Source: a virus
Virus record (IMG/VR): IMGVR_UViG_3300030202_000868
Coordinates: 1 to 38,225 of that record
Reading direction: 5' to 3' (one strand)
Length of the DNA: 38,225 nt
The translations under genes were made by a program, and so were the position numbers. Shown piece after piece: positions 9,006 to 14,986 of this stretch. The notes beneath the pieces are model-generated. The model had not been told where the DNA came from and searched no databases. It saw only the letters and a program-made list of their open reading frames with translations. Numbering within the stretch: the stretch's first letter is position 1; every line of letters begins with the position of its first letter.

Positions 9006-9445
9006 GATTAAGCGCTAGTGATCTTAAAGATTTACAAATTCTTAAACATTATAGAATAATTAGAAAATGGGCTTGTAAAAATAATGGTTTAACAGATGCT
9101 GATTTAGAAGTTTTAATATATCTTGATTGCATGGATCTTTTTACTAAACATGATTTTGAACAAGGTGTTTATTCTTATAGTTGGGATAATAGAAGATGGA
9201 ATAGATTAATTTCAAATGGTTGGATAGTTGTATGGAGACATAGAAACAGAACAACTCAAAAATATAACATATATAAAGTTTCATTTAAGTGTAAACAACT
9301 TATTATGAGAATGTATAAAATTATGTTAGGCGAAGAAAATATACCAACAAGTGCAAGAAGAAATAAATTAATAAAAGGTAATAGCTATACAGATAAAGTA
9401 TTAACAAAAGCTATTTATAATGTAAATAAAGATAAAACAAGATGA
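9002..9445 (+). CDS. winged-helix-like DNA-binding protein (tentative)
   Basis: A basic 147-residue protein. Residues about 13-75 form a helical region (LKHYRIIRKWACKNNGLT, then ADLEVLIYLD), followed by WDNRRWNRLISNGWI and a strand-turn-strand WIVVWRHRN that looks like the recognition helix and wing of a MarR-type winged helix. The C-terminus is Lys/Arg-rich. No cofactor site is seen. It overlaps groES and the next gene by ATGA, so it belongs to the same operon and could be a late-gene regulator. The fold is a guess from sequence pattern; the function is unproven. Confidence 0.5.
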   Translation: MRLSASDLKDLQILKHYRIIRKWACKNNGLTDADLEVLIYLDCMDLFTKHDFEQGVYSYSWDNRRWNRLISNGWIVVWRHRNRTTQKYNIYKVSFKCKQLIMRMYKIMLGEENIPTSARRNKLIKGNSYTDKVLTKAIYNVNKDKTR

Positions 9446-9831
9446 GTAAAAGTCCGTTAAAATTTTTCAATAATTTAGCTGCAAGTCTGGGTGGTAACGC
9501 CTTATCAACTCTAACGCAAAGAATAAAAAATAGAGCTGGAAGAAATAGTGGTGGTAATCACGGCCAAATCATGTCTAAATTAAATGAAATTAGTAATAAA
9601 TTAAGCGGTGGTGCTAATACTACTTCACCAGCACCAACAACTCCAGCTACAGGTGGAACTCCTGGTTTACAAAATAATATGGACGACGTACAACCAACAA
9701 TGATAGATCCAACACAAGTAGATGAATCAATGATGGGTAATAACGCGGTTATTAATAGAGGTGGAAGCGCGTTAAATAAAGTCAAGAAGTATAAAGGTAA
9801 ATGTAAAATTAAAAAACCATATAAAAAATAA
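9442..9831 (+). CDS. small protein with N-terminal SPLK motif
   Basis: A 129-residue protein of unknown function. It begins MSKSPLKFF, has an Asn/Gly/Ser-rich helical stretch to about residue 52, a low-complexity Pro/Thr/Ala linker (near 57-72), and a very basic C-terminus with KKYKGKCKIKKPYKK. The basic tail suggests binding to nucleic acid. The SPLK start links it with six other small proteins in the following 3 kb. ATGA overlap with the upstream gene supports the start. Confidence 0.6.
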   Translation: MSKSPLKFFNNLAASLGGNALSTLTQRIKNRAGRNSGGNHGQIMSKLNEISNKLSGGANTTSPAPTTPATGGTPGLQNNMDDVQPTMIDPTQVDESMMGNNAVINRGGSALNKVKKYKGKCKIKKPYKK

Positions 9832-9835
9832 AGTT

Positions 9836-10057
9836 ATGCATCATAAAAAATATGATCCTTCAATGGAAAAATTAAAGCCAGGAACTAAAGTTGGTATAGT
9901 AGGTGAGTCTCATATATGGGACGGTCCACTAGATCAAGAAGGTAGACTACACGGTGTAGGTTCTAGTTCAGGTATTACTGGTAAACAAGTTTTAAAAGCT
10001 CCTACTTATTACAAAGGTATGCCAATAACACAATGTGCTAAAGTATATAAAAAATGA
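9836..10057 (+). CDS. small protein of unknown function (73 aa)
   Basis: A 73-residue basic protein beginning MHHKKYDPSM. The middle has the turn-rich stretch GTKVGIVGESHIWDGP and LHGVGSSSGITG, and there is one Cys near the C-terminus (TQCAKVYKK). I recognise no family. It is the only member of this cluster without a Ser-Pro-aromatic/aliphatic motif, although it has a DPSM at residues 7-10. It starts 4 bp after its neighbour and shares ATGA with the next gene. Confidence 0.55.
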   Translation: MHHKKYDPSMEKLKPGTKVGIVGESHIWDGPLDQEGRLHGVGSSSGITGKQVLKAPTYYKGMPITQCAKVYKK

Positions 10058-10254
10058 GGTCGCCATTTTATAAAGAAGGATTTCCTGAAATAAAAAAGGA
10101 AAACAAAGGAAAATTTACAGCTTGGGCTAAGAAAAACGGATTTAAAGACGCTTGTTCTGCGGCAGATGCTGTGATGAGTAAAAAAGATAATTATAGTGAC
10201 GAAGTAGTTAAAATGGCAAACTATGCTAAAAACTTCGGTTGCGCAGCTAAATAA
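10054..10254 (+). CDS. small SPF-start protein of a viral KFTAxAKK-type family
   Basis: A 66-residue basic protein. After MRSPFYKEGF it reads GKFTAWAKKNGFKDACSAA and ends with ANYAKNFGCAAK. This spaced pattern (KFTxxAKK at the front, Y..(E)VVK.ANYAKNFG at the back) recurs in short proteins of many marine phages and some large eukaryotic viruses. I cannot attach a reliable family number from memory. Two Cys residues might form a disulfide or bind metal. ATGA overlap with the preceding gene fixes the start. Function unknown; a DNA-binding or virion role is possible. Confidence 0.55.
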   Translation: MRSPFYKEGFPEIKKENKGKFTAWAKKNGFKDACSAADAVMSKKDNYSDEVVKMANYAKNFGCAAK

Positions 10255-10260
10255 AAAAAC

Positions 10261-10536
10261 ATGAGAAGTAAATCACCATTTAAACAAGATAAATGTACTA
10301 CTGCCTGGGCAAAGTGGGAAGAAGGGTATAGAAAAGTAGGTAAAGATAAACCTGAAGAAAAATTTAAAGGTCGCTCTGAGATGGAAGTTGAAAGAGGAGA
10401 ATTTGAGTGTAGAGACGGTAAAATCAAGTTGAAAAAGACTGATGATGCTGAAAGACCAATTGAAACTAAAAAAGAAGAAGAAAGTCCAGCTAAAAAAGTA
10501 TTTTCAGTAAGCGTAGGACCAAAACATAAATACTAA
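10261..10536 (+). CDS. small Lys/Glu-rich protein with SPF and SPAK motifs
   Basis: A 91-residue, highly charged protein. It opens MRSKSPFKQDKCTTAWAKWE and has a second Ser-Pro motif, S75-P76-A77-K78, before a hydrophobic-polar C-terminus VFSVSVGPKHKY. The TTAWAKW segment may be related to the TAWAKK segment of the preceding gene, suggesting that part of this pair arose by duplication. It probably consists of helices with disordered charged linkers. No enzyme motif. It follows the previous stop by 6 bp. Confidence 0.55.
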   Translation: MRSKSPFKQDKCTTAWAKWEEGYRKVGKDKPEEKFKGRSEMEVERGEFECRDGKIKLKKTDDAERPIETKKEEESPAKKVFSVSVGPKHKY

Positions 10537-10540
10537 AACT

Positions 10541-10804
10541 ATGAGTTCACCATTCCAAAAACAATTTAGTTCCAAATCTCCACTTAACGAGTTAAAAAGA
10601 GGAGAAGCTGGCTTTGAACAAGATCCTCAAGAAGCTATGTATGAGAGAATGTCTGACCAAATGGATAGACAAAAAGAAACAGATAGCAAACCATTGAGTA
10701 AAGAGGAAAGCAAAAGACTACATGCTGTATCTTCTATTAATTATGATAAAGTTGTTTCATCTGGTGGTGTAGATTTAGGTATAATTAAAAATAAAAATAA
10801 ATAA
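10541..10804 (+). CDS. small protein with SPFQ...SPLNE N-terminus (copy A)
   Basis: An 87-residue acidic/charged protein. The first 18 residues (MSSPFQKQFSSKSPLNEL) are nearly the same as in the next gene. The rest (Met-, Gln- and Glu-rich, then VSSGGVDLGIIKNKNK) differs completely. The double motif SPF and SPL within 15 residues is the clearest form of the shared tag in this cluster. The stop overlaps the next start as TAATG. Function unknown; the tag may target it to the virion. Confidence 0.6.
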   Translation: MSSPFQKQFSSKSPLNELKRGEAGFEQDPQEAMYERMSDQMDRQKETDSKPLSKEESKRLHAVSSINYDKVVSSGGVDLGIIKNKNK

Positions 10805-11565
10805 TGAGTTCACCATTTCAAAGAGCGTTTAGTAGCAAAAGTCCATTAAACGAGCATAAAAAAATCCAAAGGCAAATAAACATGCTTAGAAAGAATCCTG
10901 AAAGAGCTGAAAGAAAAGGATTAAGTTCAGAAGGACAAGGAGGTATTGATTTTGAAAAAATATCTCAGTTAGAAGCTAAACTTGCAGATGCTAAAGAAGC
11001 TCATAATAAAAATAGAACTGAAGAAGAAAGTTCTCAAGTTAGAGAAGATGAAGATGCTGCTCAAGGATCTGCTGCTGAAATGCGTAGTCCTTTAAATGGT
11101 AGTTATACTAGTCCTGCGGGTGAACCATATGTATCACATGTGGGAATGATACAACAAGCTGCTGGCGCTATTCAAGGAGCTTTAGATTCTTATATGAATG
11201 AAAGCGAAGCTAATAAAGCAAAAAGATTATCAGCTAGAGCACAAGGGAGAATGAACAGACTTGATCATTCAGGTGTTCAAAAATATGAAAAAGACGGTAA
11301 ACTGGTAGAGCTTAAAGAAAGTGATTTTTATGATGATATTAAAACAGCTACTGAGGATCAAAAGAAAGCTTTTGCAGATGCTAAAGCAAATGCTAGTTAT
11401 TATAATGAAGATAATGTAAATATAGATCATATCATGAATAAAACAGCTGATATACAAGGTAGAGCTATTAAGGCTGGTCAAAATGCAACTGCACAAGCTA
11501 CTGCTGAAAAAGATGCTGAAATCGAAGAACTTAAAAAGAAAATAGAATTATTAAAAACAAAATAA
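10804..11565 (+). CDS. coiled-coil protein with SPFQ...SPLNE N-terminus (copy B)
   Basis: A 253-residue protein sharing the tag MSSPFQRAFSSKSPLNEH with its neighbour and carrying a further motif R-S95-P96-L97-N98. The sequence is Ala/Lys/Glu-rich, with predicted coiled coils around 40-75 (ISQLEAKLADAKEAHNKN) and at the C-terminus (AEIEELKKKIELLKTK). A small hydrophobic patch, GMIQQAAGAIQGALDSYM, follows the third motif and resembles the membrane-active helices of phage ejection proteins. It may be a virion-internal protein. No enzymatic motif seen. Confidence 0.6.
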   Translation: MSSPFQRAFSSKSPLNEHKKIQRQINMLRKNPERAERKGLSSEGQGGIDFEKISQLEAKLADAKEAHNKNRTEEESSQVREDEDAAQGSAAEMRSPLNGSYTSPAGEPYVSHVGMIQQAAGAIQGALDSYMNESEANKAKRLSARAQGRMNRLDHSGVQKYEKDGKLVELKESDFYDDIKTATEDQKKAFADAKANASYYNEDNVNIDHIMNKTADIQGRAIKAGQNATAQATAEKDAEIEELKKKIELLKTK

Positions 11566-11567
11566 AA

Positions 11568-12146
11568 ATGGGACACAAAGGACATTGGGGCGAATATACT
11601 GGTAACGCAAAATGGTCAAAAGATCACGCTCATACAAAAGTTACTGACAGTAATTATAAAGCTTCAGAAAAAGACGATGCTGCTCATATTGATTACTTAA
11701 AAAGAGATATTAAAGACGATCAAAAATTTCATGTTAAAGATAAAGATGAAAAGCAAACAGCTGATGAAAAACATATATCTAAACTAGCAGGAGATATGAA
11801 GTATGATAAAGAACATCATGGTTCACCAGCTAAAAATGTAGGTATGGTAGCAGACGCTGGGTTAAAAGCAAGACGTCTATATGAAGATGCACACAATTAT
11901 GCATATGAAGATGATGGTTATATACATGATCCAAAATTTACACCAGGTCAAAAATTTGGTTATGAAGATTATAGAAAACCAGGTGGTTATGAATATGAAA
12001 ATCTACAGGCAATGGCTAGACATGCTGACATGAGAAATAGATTAGGTTATGATACTACTATGCAAAAAGAAGAAATAGATATGATGAATTATGATGACAT
12101 GCCTATTGAACCAACAGGACATGATGACTCAATGTTTAAACAATAA
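11568..12146 (+). CDS. His/Asp/Lys-rich hydrophilic protein with SPAK motif
   Basis: A 192-residue, very hydrophilic protein. It starts MGHKGHWGEYTGNAKWSKDH, and the first 80 residues are dense in His, Asp and Lys. The motif S86-P87-A88-K89 comes after HHG. The second half is Tyr/Glu/Asp-rich (YEDDGYIHD, FGYEDYRKPGGYEYE) and ends with Met/Asp-rich sequence. It is probably largely disordered. The start lies 2 bp after the previous stop. No known family; the His-rich part could bind metal. Confidence 0.5.
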   Translation: MGHKGHWGEYTGNAKWSKDHAHTKVTDSNYKASEKDDAAHIDYLKRDIKDDQKFHVKDKDEKQTADEKHISKLAGDMKYDKEHHGSPAKNVGMVADAGLKARRLYEDAHNYAYEDDGYIHDPKFTPGQKFGYEDYRKPGGYEYENLQAMARHADMRNRLGYDTTMQKEEIDMMNYDDMPIEPTGHDDSMFKQ

Positions 12147-12172
12147 TACAACAACTAATAAAAATTAAAAAA

Positions 12173-12439
12173 ATGGCTTATAACGACGATCCAATAATGA
12201 ACCAAAATAAAGGTTACGGACAAGAATCAGTAAAACAAGAAAGACATAACTTAATGAACGATAACCCAGTAGCAAAAGACGCTAGTGGTGGAAGAGATGG
12301 TTCATGGATGTCTAAACACTCACAATCAAGAATGGGAGGTGGCTCACCTTTAAAAGCTGCTAAACCAGATTATATTGATATTGATGGTGATGGTGATAAA
12401 AAAGAGTCTATGAAAAAGGCTGCTCAAGAGAAAAAATAA
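12173..12439 (+). CDS. small protein with SPLK motif and Asp-rich calcium-loop-like end
   Basis: An 88-residue polar protein. After a disordered Asn/Gln/Met-rich start it has GGG-S58-P59-L60-K61, then the Asp loop D69-I-D71-G-D73-G-D75 followed by KKESMKKAAQEKK. Short proteins ending in this DIDGDGDKKE pattern recur in marine phages. The Asp spacing resembles the first half of an EF-hand or dockerin loop, but position 12 is Met, not Glu, so calcium binding is uncertain. It closes the Ser-Pro motif cluster. Confidence 0.55.
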   Translation: MAYNDDPIMNQNKGYGQESVKQERHNLMNDNPVAKDASGGRDGSWMSKHSQSRMGGGSPLKAAKPDYIDIDGDGDKKESMKKAAQEKK

Positions 12440-12460
12440 CAGTAGGGAACTGTAAAACCC
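12439..12460 (+). other. small hairpin with possible pseudoknot after stop codon
   Basis: ACAGT pairs with ACTGT (5 bp) around the loop AGGGA. The GGG of the loop can pair with the CCC at 12458-12460 after an AAAA linker, giving an H-type pseudoknot with sensible loop lengths. The hairpin begins on the last base of the upstream stop codon and precedes a CAA-rich leader. Confidence 0.4.
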
Positions 12461-12473
12461 AAGTCAAACAATA

Positions 12474-12502
12474 ACAACAACAACAACAAAAACAACAACA
12501 AA
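12474..12502 (+). promoter_or_regulatory. CAA-repeat leader upstream of structural gene
   Basis: Twenty-nine bases consisting only of A and C, mostly CAA units, run directly into the ATG at 12503. No Shine-Dalgarno is present. CAA-repeat RNA is unstructured, and such leaders raise initiation in several systems, so this is probably a translation enhancer for an abundant virion protein. Confidence 0.5.
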
Positions 12503-12949
12503 ATGGCAAAATTTATTAAATTTAAAATTTCTAACAGTACTACTCTAGCTGCTGGTGGAAACTATGCAAGAGACGTACTCGTTAATATTGACGATATTGA
12601 AAACGTAGCTGATGCTGTAAATGGTGGTGTTTACACTGCAATTGTAACACTAAAAGGTATTGTAGGATTAGAAGCTGGTCATGCTAATGGCGCTACTGTT
12701 CCTGCTGGTACTATTGGTGGTAGAATACTTACTTTACGTGTATCTACTTCTGCTACTGCTGCTGCAAACCCAACTGCTATTACAGTAAGTGGAAACATGC
12801 CTTCACAAGCTATTATTAAAGCAATGACTGCTAACCCAGGTGGTGTAGCTGCTACTGCTCAACTAGGTTTAGATGGTGGTGGTGTAAGAGGAACTGATGA
12901 GCAAATGTACTGGGATAGTGCAGTATTTAGTTCTGATAACACTTTATAA
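12503..12949 (+). CDS. putative virion structural protein (148 aa)
   Basis: A 148-residue Ala/Gly/Val/Thr-rich protein starting MAKFIKFKISNSTTLAAGG. Alternating hydrophobic residues point to a beta-sandwich. Its composition and its stretch of GCT, GGT and ACT codons resemble the major capsid gene, as expected for a highly made virion component such as a head decoration protein. The CAA leader supports strong translation. No named family is recognised and the exact position in the virion is inference. Confidence 0.55.
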   Translation: MAKFIKFKISNSTTLAAGGNYARDVLVNIDDIENVADAVNGGVYTAIVTLKGIVGLEAGHANGATVPAGTIGGRILTLRVSTSATAAANPTAITVSGNMPSQAIIKAMTANPGGVAATAQLGLDGGGVRGTDEQMYWDSAVFSSDNTL

Positions 12950-12957
12950 ACTAAATT

Positions 12958-13113
12958 ATGAAATCAAAAGGTTTAGGCGACGATATAGAAAAGTTTACTA
13001 AAGCTACTGGTATCAAAAAAATGGTAGACACAATGAGCAAGGGACTTAATATCCCTTGCGGTTGTGCTGCTAGAAAGGGAGCATTAAATAAAATGTTTCC
13101 ATATAAAAATTAA
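12958..13113 (+). CDS. 51-residue Cys-containing miniprotein
   Basis: A short gene in a tight gap, 8 bp after the previous stop and 3 bp before the next start. The product begins MKSKGLGDDIEKFTKATGIK and ends P-C34-G-C36-A-A-R-K-G-A-L-N-K-M-F-P-Y-K-N. The layout, with GLGD-IEKFTKATGIKK first and then C-G-C, R, LN and FPY, recurs as very small proteins in many phages. The CGC could coordinate metal or form a disulfide. Conserved pattern and packing make it a real gene; the function is unknown. Confidence 0.65.
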   Translation: MKSKGLGDDIEKFTKATGIKKMVDTMSKGLNIPCGCAARKGALNKMFPYKN

Positions 13114-13116
13114 AAT

Positions 13117-13431
13117 ATGGCTTTTAAACTAGGACCACCACCTTACACTAAAAAAACTCCTGTATATCATGTACCAATGGAAGAAGGCGTAATGGGTAAA
13201 GCTAATAATAATGGAACAATTATTATAAATAAAGACGTGGATCCTGAGCAAGCTAAAAAAGTTATTGCTCATGAAGAAGTTCATATTGACCAAATGCAAA
13301 GAGGCGATTTAGATTATGATGATGATAATGTTTATTGGAAAGGAAAAGTATTTCCAAGAGACAAAATGAATGAAGGTGACTCAGCGTTACCTTGGGAAGA
13401 TGAAGCATATAAAAAAGTACCTAATGAGTAA
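13117..13431 (+). CDS. small HExxH zincin-like metallopeptidase
   Basis: A 104-residue protein with the zinc-protease motif H52-E53-E54-V55-H56 in the helix KKVIAHEEVHIDQMQRG. A candidate third ligand is E94 or E96 in the downstream PWEDEAY segment. The N-terminal GPPPYTKKTPVYHVPM and a short strand TIIIN come first. This is about the smallest size at which a zincin fold is possible. Related small HExxH proteins occur in phage structural regions, where processing of virion or cell-wall proteins is suspected. It overlaps the holin-like gene by 8 bp, which may hint at a lysis role. Activity is inferred from the motif only. Confidence 0.65.
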   Translation: MAFKLGPPPYTKKTPVYHVPMEEGVMGKANNNGTIIINKDVDPEQAKKVIAHEEVHIDQMQRGDLDYDDDNVYWKGKVFPRDKMNEGDSALPWEDEAYKKVPNE

Positions 13432-13882
13432 AAAGAAATTTAAAGATACAACTGTTGGACAATTATTGTTTGGAGCAGCTTCTGTAATAAATCCTACATT
13501 AGGAAATGTATTACAAGGCGTAACTTCACCAAAAGAGGCTATTGAAGCCATTACTAAAGCCGATGCTCCTGCTGAGGATAAGGTAAAATTACAACAAATA
13601 ATATACGAACAACAAACAAAAGAAATTGAAGCTATCACATCAAGATGGCAAGCAGACTCTATGTCAGATTCATGGATGTCAAAAAACGTGCGTCCACTAG
13701 TATTAGTGTGGTGTATTTGTATATTTTCACTAGCTGGTATTTTAGACAGTGTTGAAACTATACCGTTTCATATAAATGAATTATGGAACGACACTTTCGA
13801 GAAGGTTATGATGGCGGTTGTCCTAGCCTATTTCGGAGGACGAACGACAGAAAAAGCAAGTAATATATTTAAACAAAAATAA
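13424..13882 (+). CDS. holin-like protein, GTA-holin / 3TM type
   Basis: A 152-residue protein from the ATG at 13424, inside the overlap ATGAGTAA with the upstream gene. A longer frame from 13370 would overlap by 62 bp and is less likely. A moderately hydrophobic stretch (GQLLFGAASVINPTLGNVL) is followed by a charged amphipathic region. Then W-M-S-K-N-V-R-P precedes membrane segment 89-108 (VRPLVLVWCICIFSLAGIL), and a second runs about 125-139, ending in AYFGGR. The WxxxxVRP and AYFGGR marks match the phage/GTA holin family with three membrane segments. Its role would be to permeabilise the inner membrane at lysis. No endolysin is visible nearby unless the small HEEVH protein serves. Confidence 0.7.
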   Translation: MSKKKFKDTTVGQLLFGAASVINPTLGNVLQGVTSPKEAIEAITKADAPAEDKVKLQQIIYEQQTKEIEAITSRWQADSMSDSWMSKNVRPLVLVWCICIFSLAGILDSVETIPFHINELWNDTFEKVMMAVVLAYFGGRTTEKASNIFKQK

Positions 13883-13893
13883 AAAACAAAAAC

Positions 13894-14451
13894 ATGGGAT
13901 ATTTTAGCAGAGCAAAAGCTATAACAAAAAGCGATACAATAAATCCTCTTCCAGCATGGGAATTTATGAATCAAACTGGAACTTTAGGTACAAACCTTAA
14001 AGGTTCTTTAATTTATGTTGGAGGTGCAGGAGATGTTAATGTTATCCCTGCAGGAACAGAAGGTGCACAAAATACAGTAGTTGCCTTAACAGTATCTGAT
14101 GGAGGTAGTGGATATACTGCTGCAAATAATGTAGCTACCACAACAACTGGTAATGGTTCAGGTTTAACAGTTAATACAACTGTTGTTGCTGGTGCAGTTA
14201 CAGCGGTTGCTATAGGTAACAGTGCTGGTACTGGATATAAAGTAGGAGATACAATAACAATTTCTGGTGGTGGAGCTGACGCTACTTTAACAGTAGATGA
14301 AGTATTAAGTTTAGCACCTGTAGTAGGTGATGGAGTTGAATTTGCTGGATTAGATGCTGGAGATATTATACCTATATATGTTGACTATGTATTAAGCACA
14401 AACACTACTGCTACATTGTTAGTAGCTGGTAGAGAATCATCTTTAGGGTAA
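13894..14451 (+). CDS. putative virion protein with Gly-rich beta repeats
   Basis: A 185-residue protein. After MGYFSRAKAITKSDTINPLP it has a repeated beta motif: SDGGSGYT in the first copy and GTGYKVGDTITISGGG in the second, a pattern common in phage structural proteins. The C-terminal GVEFAGLDAGDIIPIYVDYV looks like a further strand pair. No catalytic residues are apparent. It is likely a head decoration or fibre-associated protein, though its exact place is not supported by the sequence. It starts 11 bp after the holin-like gene. Confidence 0.55.
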   Translation: MGYFSRAKAITKSDTINPLPAWEFMNQTGTLGTNLKGSLIYVGGAGDVNVIPAGTEGAQNTVVALTVSDGGSGYTAANNVATTTTGNGSGLTVNTTVVAGAVTAVAIGNSAGTGYKVGDTITISGGGADATLTVDEVLSLAPVVGDGVEFAGLDAGDIIPIYVDYVLSTNTTATLLVAGRESSLG

Positions 14452-14453
14452 AT

Positions 14454-14476
14454 ACCTGATATACAGGTGACTATAT
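14454..14476 (+). other. small hairpin with pseudoknot potential
   Basis: ACCTG pairs with CAGGT around the loop ATATA, and TATAT at 14472-14476 is complementary to that loop after a GAC linker. The element begins 3 nt after the upstream stop and is not followed by a T-tract. It lies in a 66 bp gap that ends in a TTAAA-repeat leader. Confidence 0.4.
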
Positions 14477-14517
14477 AACTAAGAATATATATTAACAAAT
14501 TAAATTAAATTAAAATT

Positions 14518-14769
14518 ATGAGTAAAGAAGTTAAAAAAATTACTGACGAACAGTTAGAAAAAGTAAACAAACAACAAACTGAACTTAGTGAATTACTAAG
14601 ATCATTAGGTGTATTAGATGTTCAAAAGAATAACGTACATCAAAAAATTAATGATCTTTCTAAAGTCATTGAAGAAACTAAAAAAGAATTAGAGGAAGAG
14701 TATGGTTCTGTCAATATTGATTTAAAAGACGGATCATATACTGACATTGAAAAAGAAGATGCAAAGTAA
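14518..14769 (+). CDS. small coiled-coil protein (83 aa)
   Basis: An 83-residue, strongly helical charged protein beginning MSKEVKKITDEQLEKVNKQQ, with heptad-like Leu/Ile spacing through about residue 62. Similar short coiled-coil proteins stand near the packaging genes of many marine phages; I know no function for them. It follows an A/T-only leader of TTAAA repeats, which suggests a well-translated first gene of the packaging module. The C-terminus overlaps the next gene by 11 bp. Confidence 0.6.
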   Translation: MSKEVKKITDEQLEKVNKQQTELSELLRSLGVLDVQKNNVHQKINDLSKVIEETKKELEEEYGSVNIDLKDGSYTDIEKEDAK

Positions 14770-14986
14770 TATTAGAAAAATCAGTATTGGATCTGATTAT
14801 AAAAATGACGCTATGCATTATGCTATTGGCCAAAACGTTTATGGTGGTCATGAAATAGCGTATATTATATTTGATGATTCTGATAATTCTTATAATATTT
14901 ATATAAAGAAAAACAGCGAGGTATTGCCGTGGAAAAAATTTAATTCTAACATGGCTATATCCGTTGAGTATGATTTAGAATATTAA
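14759..14986 (+). CDS. small protein of unknown function (75 aa)
   Basis: A 75-residue protein from the ATG at 14759 (MQSNIRKISIGSDY). A TTG twelve bases upstream in the same frame is possible but unnecessary. The end reads EVLPWKKFNSNMAISVEYDLEY, a pattern I associate with short proteins next to phage terminase genes. Alternating hydrophobic residues suggest a small beta fold. It overlaps both neighbours (11 bp and 1 bp). No enzymatic motif. Confidence 0.6.
   Translation: MQSNIRKISIGSDYKNDAMHYAIGQNVYGGHEIAYIIFDDSDNSYNIYIKKNSEVLPWKKFNSNMAISVEYDLEY

Noticed and set aside
13370-13423. Earlier ATG for the holin-like gene
   Set aside because: It would overlap the zincin-like gene by 62 bp and add a basic segment unlike the family. 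The ATG at 13424 in the ATGAGTAA overlap fits the local pattern.
14747-14758. TTG start four codons upstream of the 75-residue gene
   Set aside because: An ATG at 14759 gives a compact overlap of 11 bp; there is no evidence for use of the TTG.
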